A DNA stretch of 64,000 nucleotides. Origin: Dactylosporangium aurantiacum (lineage in GTDB: Bacteria; Actinomycetota; Actinomycetes; Mycobacteriales; Micromonosporaceae). The translations under genes and the position numbers were made by a program. The notes under the pieces are model-generated. The model made no database searches and was not told the DNA's origin. It saw only the letters and a program-made list of their open reading frames with translations. Of the stretch, positions 27,854 to 35,895 are shown piece after piece. Position 1 is the stretch's first letter, and each line of letters starts with the position of its first letter. The stretch is taken from the NCBI RefSeq assembly GCF_000716715.1, contig NZ_JNYJ01000004.1:1-64000 (forward strand). Reading direction: 5' to 3'.

Positions 27854-29264
27854 CCGGCTTGCCCATGCCGCGGTACTCCCAGCCCGCCGCGACCCACACG
27901 GCCTGGTCCAGACAGTTCCGCCCGTCGATGACCCGCTTGCCGGCGACGAGGTCGCTGAGCGTGTTGGGATCCGCGTTGCGGAACTCCTCCCACTCCGTCA
28001 GCACGCAGACCAGGTCGGCGCCGGAGACGGCGTCGGTGAGGGTCTTGGCGTAGGTCACGTCGGCGACGTCGTTGCGGGCGTTGTCCATGCCCTCCGGGTC
28101 GTACACGGTGACGTCGGCGCCGGAGCGGGCCAGCTTGCGCACCACCGACAGGGCCGGCGAGTCGCGCACGTCGTCGGAGTTGGGCTTGAACGTGGCGCCG
28201 AGCACGGTGATCCGGGTGCCGGCCAGGTCCGGGCCGGCCGGGCCGTAGCCGCGGCCGAGCAGCTCCGCGGACAGCTGCACGATCTTCTGCCGGCGGCGCT
28301 GGTTGATCAGGTCGACCTCGTGCAGGAAGCGCAGCGCCTCGCCGACGCCCAGCTCCTGGGCCCGGGCCTGGAACGCGCGGATGTCCTTGGGCAGGCAGCC
28401 GCCGCCGAAGCCGACGCCGGCGCGCAGGAACTTGTTGCCGATGCGGGCGTCGTAGCCGATCGAGCGGGCGAGCTGCGTCACATCGGCGCCGGCCGCCTCG
28501 CAGACCTCGGCCATCGCGTTGATGAACGAGATCTTGGTGGCGAGGAACGCGTTGGCGGCGACCTTGACCAGCTCGGCGGTGGCGAAGTCGGTGACCACGA
28601 CGGGGACCTCGCGGTCCTCGGTGAGCGCCAGGTCGAACACGCCCTTGTGGGCGGCGTAGAGCATGGCGGTGGCCCACTCGCTCTTCACGCCGAAGATGAT
28701 CCGGTTGGGGCGCAGCACGTCCTCGACGGCGACGCCCTCCTGCAGGAACTCGGGGCTCCACGCGACCTCGACACCCAGCTCGGCGGGGGTGTGGCGGCGC
28801 ACGAGCTGCTCGATCCACTCGGCGGTGCCGACCGGGACGGTCGACTTGCCGGCGATCAGCGCCTTGCGCTTGAGCAGCGGCGCGAGGTTGGTGACGGCGC
28901 TCTCCACGTGGGAGAGATCGGCGGCCATCCCGTCGGCGCGCTGCGGGGTGCCGACGCAGATGAAGTGGACGTCGCCGAACTCGGCGACCTCCTCCCAGGA
29001 GGTGGTGAAGCGCAGCCGGCCGGCCGACAGGTTCTTGCGGAGCAGCTCGTCGAGGCCGGGCTCGTGGATCGGCACGTCGCCGCCGGCCAGCTTGGCGATC
29101 TTCGCCTCGTCGACGTCGAAGCCGAGCACCTCATAGCCCAGCTCGGCGAAGCAGATGGCGTAGGTCGCGCCAAGATAGCCGGTGCCGAGGAAGGTGAGCC
29201 GTGGACGCGGGGCGCCGGAGGGCGCGACCGCTACGGGTGGGGTGCTCGGGTACGCGATGGTCAC
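27843..29264 (-). CDS. UDP-glucose 6-dehydrogenase
   Basis: NAD-dependent four-electron dehydrogenase that makes UDP-glucuronate for wall polysaccharides; 473 residues. The NAD-binding Rossmann motif FLGTGYLGATYA is near residue 26. The catalytic Lys/Asn segment FLATKISFINAMAEVCE and the catalytic cysteine in GVGFGGGCLPKD (near residue 288) are present. The UDP-binding C-terminal domain has GATFKPNSDDVRDSP. The GTG at 29264 with GGAGA 8 bases upstream is preferred over an upstream ATG, giving VTIAYPSTPP before the Rossmann fold. UDP-glucose is the likely substrate; a GDP-mannose dehydrogenase is less likely. Confidence 0.9.
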   Translation of the reverse strand: MTIAYPSTPPVAVAPSGAPRPRLTFLGTGYLGATYAICFAELGYEVLGFDVDEAKIAKLAGGDVPIHEPGLDELLRKNLSAGRLRFTTSWEEVAEFGDVHFICVGTPQRADGMAADLSHVESAVTNLAPLLKRKALIAGKSTVPVGTAEWIEQLVRRHTPAELGVEVAWSPEFLQEGVAVEDVLRPNRIIFGVKSEWATAMLYAAHKGVFDLALTEDREVPVVVTDFATAELVKVAANAFLATKISFINAMAEVCEAAGADVTQLARSIGYDARIGNKFLRAGVGFGGGCLPKDIRAFQARAQELGVGEALRFLHEVDLINQRRRQKIVQLSAELLGRGYGPAGPDLAGTRITVLGATFKPNSDDVRDSPALSVVRKLARSGADVTVYDPEGMDNARNDVADVTYAKTLTDAVSGADLVCVLTEWEEFRNADPNTLSDLVAGKRVIDGRNCLDQAVWVAAGWEYRGMGKPAVA

Positions 29265-29430
29265 GCCTGTGTCTCCGCTCTGTTCCCGTTTCCTCAAATA
29301 CCCGCATCGCGGACATTTGTGGCGTATAGGGCTGTGTCTTGCCGACGTTGCTCCGGCGAGAGTAGTCCCTCGTCGGCGACCGCGCCTTCGGCTCCTGGGT
29401 TACTCGTCGGTATGCTCACACTCGGAGGCG

Positions 29431-29448
29431 CCTGAACGGCAGTTCAGG
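29431..29448. promoter_or_regulatory. Palindrome upstream of the acyl-CoA dehydrogenase
   Basis: CCTGAAC-GGCA-GTTCAGG is a perfect 7-bp inverted repeat 30 bases before the GTG start, followed by GTGAGATTTTTT. A TATGCT hexamer at 29411-29416 is a plausible -10, placing the palindrome in the early transcript. It could be a TetR-type operator or, with the T-run, an attenuator-like hairpin. Confidence 0.55.
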
Positions 29449-29477
29449 GTGAGATTTTTTCGGACGAGGGGCGTGCC

Positions 29478-30626
29478 GTGTTCGATGTGTACGAGCTGCC
29501 GGAGGAGCACACCGCGATCCGTGAGGCGGTGCGTGCGGTCTGTGACGGCAAGGTGGCGCCGAACGCCGCCGCGGCCGACGAGCTCGGCGAGTTCCCCCAG
29601 GCCTCCTACGACGCGCTGCGTGCCGCCGACTTCCACGCCCCGCACATCCCGGCGGAGTACGGCGGCGCCGGCGCCGACGCCCTCGCGACCGCGATCGTCA
29701 TCGAGGAGGTCGCCCGCGCCTGCGCCGCCTCGTCGCTGATCCCCGCCGTCAACAAGCTCGGCACCATGCCGCTGCTGCTGGCCGGCTCCGACGCGCTGAA
29801 GCGGCGCTACCTGCCCCAGGTCGCCTCCGGCGAGGCCATGTTCTCCTACTGCCTGTCCGAGCCCGACGCCGGCAGCGACGCCGCCGGCATGAAGACCAGG
29901 GCGGTGCTCGACGGCGACGCCTACGTCCTCAACGGCGTCAAGCGGTGGATCACCAACGCGGGCGTCAGCGAGTACTACACCGTCTTCGCCGTCACCGACC
30001 CCGCCGCCCGCTCCCGCGGCATCTCCGCCTTCGTGGTCGAGAAGTCCGACCCCGGGGTCAGCTTCGGCGCGCCGGAGAAGAAGCTCGGCATCAAGGGCTC
30101 CCCGACCCGCGAGGTGTACCTCGACAACGTCCGAATCCCCGCGGACCGCATGATCGGCGAGCCGGGCACCGGCTTCGCCACCGCCATGCAGACCCTGGAC
30201 CACACCCGGGTCACGATCGCCGCGCAGGCCGTCGGCATCGCCCAGGGCGCGCTGGACTTCGCCCTCGGCTACGTGCAGGAACGCAAGCAGTTCGGCAAGG
30301 CGATCGCCGACTTCCAGGGCATCCAGTTCATGCTCGCCGACATGGGCATGAAGCTCGAGGCCGCCCGCCAGCTCACCTACGCCGCCGCCGGCCGGTCCGA
30401 GCGCGGCGACAAGGACCTCACGTACTTCGGCGCGGCCGCGAAGTGCTTCGCCTCCGACGCCGCCATGCAGATCACCACCGACGCGGTCCAGCTGCTGGGC
30501 GGCTACGGCTACACGAAGGACTTCCCCCTGGAGCGCATGATGCGCGACGCGAAGATCACCCAGATCTACGAGGGCACCAACCAGGTCCAGCGCATCGTCA
30601 TGGCCCGCCAGCTCCTCGCCGGCTGA
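29478..30626 (+). CDS. Acyl-CoA dehydrogenase
   Basis: FAD enzyme of fatty-acid or branched-chain acyl-CoA beta-oxidation, 382 residues, complete. The N-terminal helical domain is followed by the flavin/substrate motif YCLSEPDAGSDAAG (about 121-134) and KRWITNAG. The C-terminal domain has QLLGGYGYTKDFPLERMMRD and the catalytic glutamate in IYEGTNQVQRIV (near 365). The GTG at 29478 has GAGGGG 8 bases upstream. The natural acyl chain is not readable. Confidence 0.93.
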   Translation: MFDVYELPEEHTAIREAVRAVCDGKVAPNAAAADELGEFPQASYDALRAADFHAPHIPAEYGGAGADALATAIVIEEVARACAASSLIPAVNKLGTMPLLLAGSDALKRRYLPQVASGEAMFSYCLSEPDAGSDAAGMKTRAVLDGDAYVLNGVKRWITNAGVSEYYTVFAVTDPAARSRGISAFVVEKSDPGVSFGAPEKKLGIKGSPTREVYLDNVRIPADRMIGEPGTGFATAMQTLDHTRVTIAAQAVGIAQGALDFALGYVQERKQFGKAIADFQGIQFMLADMGMKLEAARQLTYAAAGRSERGDKDLTYFGAAAKCFASDAAMQITTDAVQLLGGYGYTKDFPLERMMRDAKITQIYEGTNQVQRIVMARQLLAG

Positions 30627-30825
30627 CCGCCTGCCTCGCACCGGGGCCGGCAGCAGCCGTCGCCGTGAAGCGTTCGGCGGCGGCCCGGTCGACGCCGGTG
30701 CCCGCGCGGACGTCGCCGGCCGGCGGACGCGCCGGCGGCTGGACCGGTGGCGGCTGCGGCAGGCGGGCCCCGGCCGGCTCCGCGCCGGCGTGCCGGTCGA
30801 TCTCGCCGAGCCAGTGCCGGACCGC

Positions 30826-31034
30826 CCCGCCCAGCGCCGGCGGCGCGGCCATCGCCGCGTAGTCGAAGCCGATGCACCACGGCGCCACGTCGGCGCCGCC
30901 GCGGCGGACCTCGACCGTCACGCCGGCGCGCTCGCTGCGCCGGACAGGATGTTGTGCCGCTTGCCGCTGGACATGCCGGCCAGGTACGCCTCGAAACTGT
31001 CCCACTCGACGTCCAGCAGGTTGATGCAGGACAG
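30826..31034 (-). pseudogene. Remnant of a GNAT/PF04339-like acetyltransferase gene
   Basis: A short frame reads LLDVEWDSFEAYLAGMSSGKRHNI, then a shift of frame is needed to continue RRSERAGVTVEVRRGG and, after a gap, CIGFDYAAM. These pieces, in order, resemble actinobacterial GNAT/peptidogalycan-type acetyltransferases (a YLAxLSSKxRHNIRRE helix, then GVTVEVRRG, then GFDYA near the end). Most of the family's residues are missing, so the gene is broken and internally deleted. It is joined directly to the lysine transaminase remnant. Confidence 0.6.
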
Positions 31035-31049
31035 CGCGTCGAGGTGGTC

Positions 31050-31509
31050 GTCGCCACCCTCGCCCTGGATCGGCTCGGCGGCGGGACGGTCCGCCCCGGC
31101 CGCCCGCAGCCGTTGAAACTTCCAGTCGAAGGCCGCCTTCAGCGCATTCTCCACCGCGCGCGCACCGCCGTCACGAAGAACGGGTGCGGCAGCGCCGGAT
31201 CGCCGAAGACCCGGGCGAAGGTGAGCACGAAACGCGCGTATTCGGCGGTGCAGACATCGGGGTTGGAGGGCTTGGTGACCGCGCCCGTGACCAGCCGCGC
31301 CATGAACTGCGGGTCACCGGTAAGGGCCCGCGGATTCCCCCCAGCGCCGCCCAGGAGAAGCATGTGAACACGTCCAGGAAACGGCGGCCGGAAACGGCGT
31401 CGTGCAGCCGCACCGCACCGCTGGAGTGCAGGTCGAGCACAAAGTCATGGCCGTCGACGAGCACGTGGCCGGCAGGCGCGAAACGTAGGTCCGCAGGGGC
31501 AATGTCCAT
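31050..31509 (-). pseudogene. Remnant of L-lysine 6-transaminase (lat)
   Basis: Three consecutive frames together read like the first third of lysine-epsilon aminotransferase: MDIAPADLRFAPAGHVLVDG...FLDVFTCFSWAALGG, then NPRALTGDPQFMARLV...NKPSN-like TKPSNPDVCTAEYARFV...PHPFFV, then VENALKAAFDWKF. Frame 1 to 2 is repaired by one extra G in the run at 31337-31342 (six C on the plus strand). Frame 2 to 3 is repaired by one base near 31171, restoring FFVDGGARAVENALK. Then a deletion jumps to AEPIQGEGGD, and the remaining two thirds, including the PLP lysine, are absent. Confidence 0.75.
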
Positions 31510-31643
31510 CGATGCCCGTCTGATAGTAAACGCGCATCTCGTGGAAGGAAAGAACACCGGCGTCAAGTCACCCGGAGTATCGCATGCCGGTGACCGGCGA
31601 CGACGGACGCCATCAGCCACGATTTATGAGGTCAAGGTTCTGA

Positions 31644-31653
31644 TGAGCGCTCA
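31644..31653. promoter_or_regulatory. LacI-type operator-like palindrome upstream of GH53
   Basis: TGAGCGCTCA within TGATGAGCGCTCACATCA. The GAGCGCTC core is that of several LacI-family sugar regulators of actinobacteria (the CebR box has TGGGAGCGCTCCCA). It lies 139 bases upstream of the galactanase start. Confidence 0.55.
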
Positions 31654-31673
31654 CATCACAGGATTTCCAGCGT

Positions 31674-31711
31674 GTTGCCGGTCATTTCTGTACATAGGAA
31701 TGAGTGGCAAC
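31674..31711. promoter_or_regulatory. Imperfect 15-bp inverted repeat in the GH53 leader
   Basis: GTTGCC at 31674-31679 pairs with GGCAAC at 31706-31711 and the inner TCATT with AATGA, enclosing an 8-base AT-rich loop (TGTACATA). It could be an operator or an RNA hairpin; distance to the start codon is 80 bases. Confidence 0.45.
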
Positions 31712-31791
31712 AATACCGACTCCTTGTGCATCGCCGGTCGTCGCATCAGGCTCGATGTCGCCCCCTGGAACCACACCCCGAAGGAGTTCCT

Positions 31792-32910
31792 GTGCGCCGA
31801 AGTCCCCGCCTTGCCGCCCTGCTGGGCGTGCTCCTGCTGGGCGCCGCCGCCCCAGCGCTGATCCCGGCCGCGCCCGCCGGCGCGGCCACCACTCTCACCA
31901 TGCGCGGCGCGGACGTCTCGTCCCTGCGGCGCAGCGTCGACCTGGGCGCCCGGTACTACAACGCGGCCGGCGCCCAGGCCGACCCGCTCGACATCCTCAA
32001 GTCGGCCGGTGTCAACTACGCGCGGCTGCGCATCTGGAACAACCCCGCCAGCGGCTACAACAACCTGGCGAAGGTGCTGCTCGACGCGCAGAAGGTGAAG
32101 TCCAAGGGGCTCGCCCTGATGGTCGACTTCCACTACTCCGACACCTGGGCCGACCCCGGCAAGCAGTACAAGCCGGCCGCCTGGGCCGGCCACACCATCG
32201 GCACGCTGCAGTCCGACGTCTACAACTACACGTACCAGGTGTGCACCGCGCTCAGGAACCAGGGCACCACGCCGGACAGCGTGCAGATCGGCAACGAGAT
32301 CAACGTCGGCATGCTGTGGAACGACGGCAAGGTCGTCAACAACGACTTCACCAATCTGAGCCTGCTGCTCAAGGCCGGCTACAACGCGGTGAAGGCCTGC
32401 AACAGCGGCACGAAGGTCATCATCCACACGGCGAACGCCGACAACGTCGAGCACGCCCGCTGGTTCTACGACGGCATCAGGGCCAAGGGTGTCACCTGGG
32501 ACATCACCGGGCTGTCCTACTACTGCATGTGGCACGGGGACCTGGCCAACCTGTACTACGTGATCGGCGACACCAGGTCCCGCTACGGCAAGCCGGTCGT
32601 GCTGGCGGAGACCGCGTACCCGTTCACCGCCGCCAACGCCGACAGCGAACCGAACTCGGTGAACGGCTCGGCGCCCTGCTCCGGCTACCCGGCGACCTGG
32701 TCCGGGCAGGCGACCAACTTCACCCACGTGCAGAACACCGCCCGCAACGCCGGGGCGATCGGCGTCTTCTACTGGGAGCCGACGTGGTACGCGGTGCCCG
32801 GCAACGGCTGGGACCCGGCGAACATCAACGGCACCGGCAACCAGTGGGACAACATGGCGATCTTCAACTGGACCGGGCAGGTCAACCCGAACGTGGTGTG
32901 GACCCCGTAG
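31792..32910 (+). CDS. Secreted arabinogalactan endo-beta-1,4-galactanase (GH53)
   Basis: Predicted secreted enzyme that cuts beta-1,4-galactan side chains of pectin; 372 residues. The GTG at 31792, with AAGGAG 5 bases upstream, starts a signal peptide (RRSPRLAALLGVLLLGAAAPALIPAAPAGA). The mature protein begins TTLTMRGADVSSL. Clan-A catalytic residues are seen as the acid/base in QIGNEIN (near 170) and the nucleophile in VLAETAYP (near 273); VDFHYSDTWADPGKQ is the family signature. No carbohydrate-binding module is present. A LacI-like site upstream suggests induction by galactan fragments. Confidence 0.93.
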   Translation: MRRSPRLAALLGVLLLGAAAPALIPAAPAGAATTLTMRGADVSSLRRSVDLGARYYNAAGAQADPLDILKSAGVNYARLRIWNNPASGYNNLAKVLLDAQKVKSKGLALMVDFHYSDTWADPGKQYKPAAWAGHTIGTLQSDVYNYTYQVCTALRNQGTTPDSVQIGNEINVGMLWNDGKVVNNDFTNLSLLLKAGYNAVKACNSGTKVIIHTANADNVEHARWFYDGIRAKGVTWDITGLSYYCMWHGDLANLYYVIGDTRSRYGKPVVLAETAYPFTAANADSEPNSVNGSAPCSGYPATWSGQATNFTHVQNTARNAGAIGVFYWEPTWYAVPGNGWDPANINGTGNQWDNMAIFNWTGQVNPNVVWTP

Positions 32911-33044
32911 CCGGGCGCGGGTAGGCGGCGGTGGCGCGCAGGACGAGCCAGGTCGGTCCGGGCCGCGAGCGCGTCACCGAGCCGGGTCGGGCAGGTCCAC
33001 GACCGCGAGGCCGAGGTCGAGCCGGTCCAGGGTCGACTGAGGGC

Positions 33045-33440
33045 CTAGCGCCGCTCGAGGATGTCCCGCAGCGCGTCCAGGTCCGCCTGCACCGCGGCGC
33101 AGTCCCGGTCGAACTCCGCGTCGGTCATCCCCACCTGCCGCCGCACGCTGAACACCACCTCACTGCCGTCCCCGAGCGCCGTGACCCGCATCGGGTTGTA
33201 GAACCTCTCCCCCGACGGCACCGTCACGTGATGGTCGAGCACCCCGTACGGATTCTCGGGCGCCCACTCCAGCAGGATCCGCCCCATGTCCGACTCGGCG
33301 ACCCACTGCCCGTCGACGTTCTCCACCGACTTCAGCAACCCTGGCGCCCACGCCGGCAGGTTCCGCGGATCCGCCGCGTACGCGTAGACCTCCGCAACGG
33401 ACCGCCCGACGTACACGCTGACATGCCGCGACTCAGCCAT
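33045..33440 (-). CDS. SRPBCC family protein
   Basis: START/Bet v1-like hydrophobic-ligand fold, 131 residues. The N-terminus SVYVGRSVAEVYAYAADPRNLPAWAPGL (read to about residue 35) is the typical polyketide-cyclase/dehydrase-like beginning. The ATG at 33440 lies 9 bases after GGGAGG, preferred over the ATG at 33449, which would touch the ribosome site. No enzymatic motif; ligand unknown. Confidence 0.85.
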   Translation of the reverse strand: MAESRHVSVYVGRSVAEVYAYAADPRNLPAWAPGLLKSVENVDGQWVAESDMGRILLEWAPENPYGVLDHHVTVPSGERFYNPMRVTALGDGSEVVFSVRRQVGMTDAEFDRDCAAVQADLDALRDILERR

Positions 33441-33738
33441 GCCGCTCATCCTCCCGCACCCGCCCCCACCCCAGGCACCCGCCAGCCGCGACCGAGGCGA
33501 TCACCGCCGAGACGGGCCAGGGCCGAGACGAGCCAGGTGCCGAAACGAGCCACGCCCGGAGGCTCCGATGGACCAGCCCCGGATGAGCGCAGCTCGACGG
33601 CACCCAGGCCAACCCTCCACCAGCACTCTGACGACCACAGGAACCACCGACGCGGTTGAGGGGGTGTGGGTGGAGCGAAGCTCCCCCACCGGGGAGCGAG
33701 CGAAGCGAGCGCGAAGGCGGCGGAGACCTCAACGGCAA
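33441..33738. other. Intergenic stretch with a strong hairpin, no gene
   Basis: No coding potential is seen on either strand. A hairpin at 33666-33689 (GTGGGTGGAGC, GAA loop, GCTCCCCCAC, one bulge) is followed by purine-rich GAGCGAGCGAAGCGAGCGCGAAGG. The function is unknown; it lies beyond the tRNA terminator. Confidence 0.5.
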
Positions 33739-33766
33739 GCGGCCCCCGCCGCGAAGCAGGGGCCGC
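33739..33766 (-). terminator. Hairpin terminator of the tRNA-fMet gene
   Basis: An 8-bp perfect stem GCGGCCCC/GGGGCCGC starts 8 bases beyond the tRNA 3' end on the minus strand and is followed by CTTGCCGTTG. Confidence 0.7.
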
Positions 33767-33774
33767 CAAGGTCG

Positions 33775-33848
33775 TAGCGGGGACAGGATTTGAACCTGCG
33801 ACCTCTGGGTTATGAGCCCAGCGAGCTACCGAGCTGCTCCACCCCGCG
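33775..33848 (-). tRNA. Initiator tRNA-Met (CAT)
   Basis: A 74-base cloverleaf beginning CGCGGGGTGGAGCAGCTCGG, with anticodon loop CTCATAA, T-loop TTCAAAT and acceptor CCCCGC. The first base C is mispaired with U at position 72, and the anticodon stem carries three consecutive G-C pairs (GGG/CCC). Both are hallmarks of the initiator. CCA is not encoded. Confidence 0.95.
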
Positions 33849-34038
33849 TCGGTGGATTCACCTTACCCGACGGGTGCGACAGGTTTTTCGTCGGGGCGCT
33901 CAACCTTCCGCGGCCCGGTGTCGTCATGACCGCGACGAACGGAGAGCCGGTGTTCTGGAGACGCGGCTCCGACGGGCTGGACACCCTCGTCGCCGAGCGG
34001 GGCGGGGCGTTGCTCGCCACGGCGGGACTGCTCACGGA

Positions 34039-35166
34039 TCAGGCTCTGGAGCTGGCGTCCTGCAGCGACGCGGCGAGGGCGACGTACCGTGCGGCGACCG
34101 CGTCCCAGGTGGTGCCGGCGGTGCGGCGCAGGGCCTCGGCGCGCATGCCGGCGACCAGGTCGGCGTCGGTGAGCAGGCGCTTGAGGGCGGCGCCGACGGC
34201 GGCGGCGGCGCGGTGCGGCACGAGCAGGCCGGCACCGGTGCCGAGCAGGTCCGCGGCGTGCGGGAACGGGGTGGCGATGACCGGCTTGCCGGCGGCCACC
34301 GCCTCGTGCAGCACGCCCGAGGCGACCTGGTCGGTGGTGTCGTAGGGCAGCAGCACCACGTCGGCGCGGCCGACCAGGCGGGCCAGGGCCGCCGGCTCGG
34401 CGTAGGAGCGCTCGAACCTGACCAGGTCCGCCACGCCGAACGCGCGGACCTTCTGGTACAGGCCGAGCCGGTACGTCTCGCCCTCCTCGGCGAGGACCTT
34501 TGGGTGGGTCTGGCCGGAGATCACGTACCGGGGGCGCGGGGAGAGGTTCCTGACCTCGCGCATGCCGGCGATCGCCCACTCCACGCCCATGCCGGGGCGC
34601 AGCAGGCCCCAGGTGAGGACCATGGGATCGCCGGAGGCGCTGACGGTGCGGATCGCCGGCTGGGCCAGGGCGCCGCGCGGGATGACGTGGACCTTCGCCG
34701 GGTCGACCGCGTACGTGCCGAGCAGCCGCGTCCGGGCCGGCTCGGTGGTGACGACCACGGCCGCGGCCAGCGACGCCACGGTCTCGAGGATCCACCGGCG
34801 GTGCGGGGCGGGCGTGCGCGGCACGGCGTGCAGGACGGTGATCATGGGCGACCGGAGCCGGTGCAGCACGTCGAGGACGCCGTCGCCGTCGGTACCGTCG
34901 AAGATGCCGAACTCATGGTTGACGATCACGACGCCGTGGCGGTCCAGCGCGCTCGCCGCGACCTCGGCGGAGCCCGCGGCGCCGGCCCGCAGGTGCGCGA
35001 CGACCTCGGGCCGGTCGGTGAAGGTGGGCGAGTCGACGACCCGCACGACGCCGACCGCGTCGACGCCCGCCGCGGCGGACAGGGCGGCGCTGAGCGCGGC
35101 GGCGAAGGCACCGACGCCGCACTGGGTCGGCGGATAGGTGCTCAACAGGCCGAGGGACGTCGTCAC
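34039..35166 (-). CDS. GT-B glycosyltransferase (GT4-like)
   Basis: 375 residues. It opens LGLLSTYPPTQCGVGAFAAAL, the glycine loop of GT4 enzymes. The donor-site region DVVLLPYDTTDQVASGVLHEAVAAGKPVIATPF resembles the EX7E zone, with His-Glu at the first position. The GTG at 35166 is 8 bases after GAAAGG and preferred over a GTG three codons upstream. It is monocistronic and divergent from the kinase cluster. Donor and acceptor sugars are not known. Confidence 0.85.
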   Translation of the reverse strand: MTTSLGLLSTYPPTQCGVGAFAAALSAALSAAAGVDAVGVVRVVDSPTFTDRPEVVAHLRAGAAGSAEVAASALDRHGVVIVNHEFGIFDGTDGDGVLDVLHRLRSPMITVLHAVPRTPAPHRRWILETVASLAAAVVVTTEPARTRLLGTYAVDPAKVHVIPRGALAQPAIRTVSASGDPMVLTWGLLRPGMGVEWAIAGMREVRNLSPRPRYVISGQTHPKVLAEEGETYRLGLYQKVRAFGVADLVRFERSYAEPAALARLVGRADVVLLPYDTTDQVASGVLHEAVAAGKPVIATPFPHAADLLGTGAGLLVPHRAAAAVGAALKRLLTDADLVAGMRAEALRRTAGTTWDAVAARYVALAASLQDASSRA

Positions 35167-35319
35167 CGCACCCACCTTTCGTCGGTGGGCTCGGCGCCAG
35201 GGGGTGGGGCTGCGGCCGGACCTTCCGTGGCCACGCTACACCCCGCCCGATCCGTGTCCGGTCCGACGCTGCGCCGAAGGGCCGGCGGGTGCTCCGGGCC
35301 GCCCGCCGGTGCTGGGACG

Positions 35320-35895
35320 ATGACGGGCATGCCGAACGACGCGCCGACGGGGCATCCGGACACCAGGCTGATCGTCGTGCGGGGCAACTCCGGCTCCGGC
35401 AAGAGCACCGTGGCCCGGCGGCTGCGGCTCGGGCACGGCCGCGGCTGCGCGCTCGTCGAGCAGGACCACCTGCGCCGGGTCGTGCTGCGCGAGCGGGACC
35501 TGCCCGGCGGGCTCGCCCCCGACCTGATCGCGCAGGTCGTCAGGTTCGCCCTCGATCACCGGTACCACGTGATCCTGGAAGGCATCCTGTTCACGGGCCA
35601 CTACGCCCCGATGCTGGCCGGCCTGTGGCGGGCGCACCGCGGCGGCAGCTGGTGCTTCTACCTCGACGTCGACTTCGACGAGACCGTGCGCCGGCACGGG
35701 GGCCGCCCGCAGCGCGACGAGTTCACGGCCGAGGACATGCGCGGCTGGTACCGGCGCCTCGACCTGCTCGGCTTCGCCGGTGAGCGGGTCGTCGCCCAGG
35801 AGTCCACCGTGGACGAGACGGTCGCCCTGATCGCGGCGGTGACCGGCCTGCCGCAGGACGGGTGCGACGAGGACGTCCATGTCCGGCGTCCCTGA
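35320..35895 (+). CDS. P-loop kinase-like NTPase
   Basis: 191 residues. It has Walker A GNSGSGKST (about 22-30), a following ALVEQDHLRR strand, and the lid-like segment RHGGRPQRDEF. The family resembles AAA_33/zeta-toxin and small-molecule kinases, which phosphorylate sugars, antibiotics or nucleotide sugars. The start may be ATG 35320 or ATG 35329; neither has a strong ribosome site. Its end overlaps the first APH-like gene by 17 bp. Confidence 0.8.
   Translation: MTGMPNDAPTGHPDTRLIVVRGNSGSGKSTVARRLRLGHGRGCALVEQDHLRRVVLRERDLPGGLAPDLIAQVVRFALDHRYHVILEGILFTGHYAPMLAGLWRAHRGGSWCFYLDVDFDETVRRHGGRPQRDEFTAEDMRGWYRRLDLLGFAGERVVAQESTVDETVALIAAVTGLPQDGCDEDVHVRRP

Noticed and set aside
22476..29435. 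A 2319-codon open frame on the plus strand
   Set aside because: It is antisense to the giant membrane protein and ugd; long antisense frames are routine at such GC, and its translation is Arg/Gly/Asp/Glu-rich with no domain.
30598..31057. Intact short genes in the acyl-CoA dehydrogenase/GH53 gap
   Set aside because: Each frame alone matches only fragments; combined they are two degraded genes.
33790..35895. A 701-codon plus-strand gene across the tRNA and the glycosyltransferase locus
   Set aside because: Only its last 191 residues (from 35320) form the P-loop kinase; the rest is antisense.
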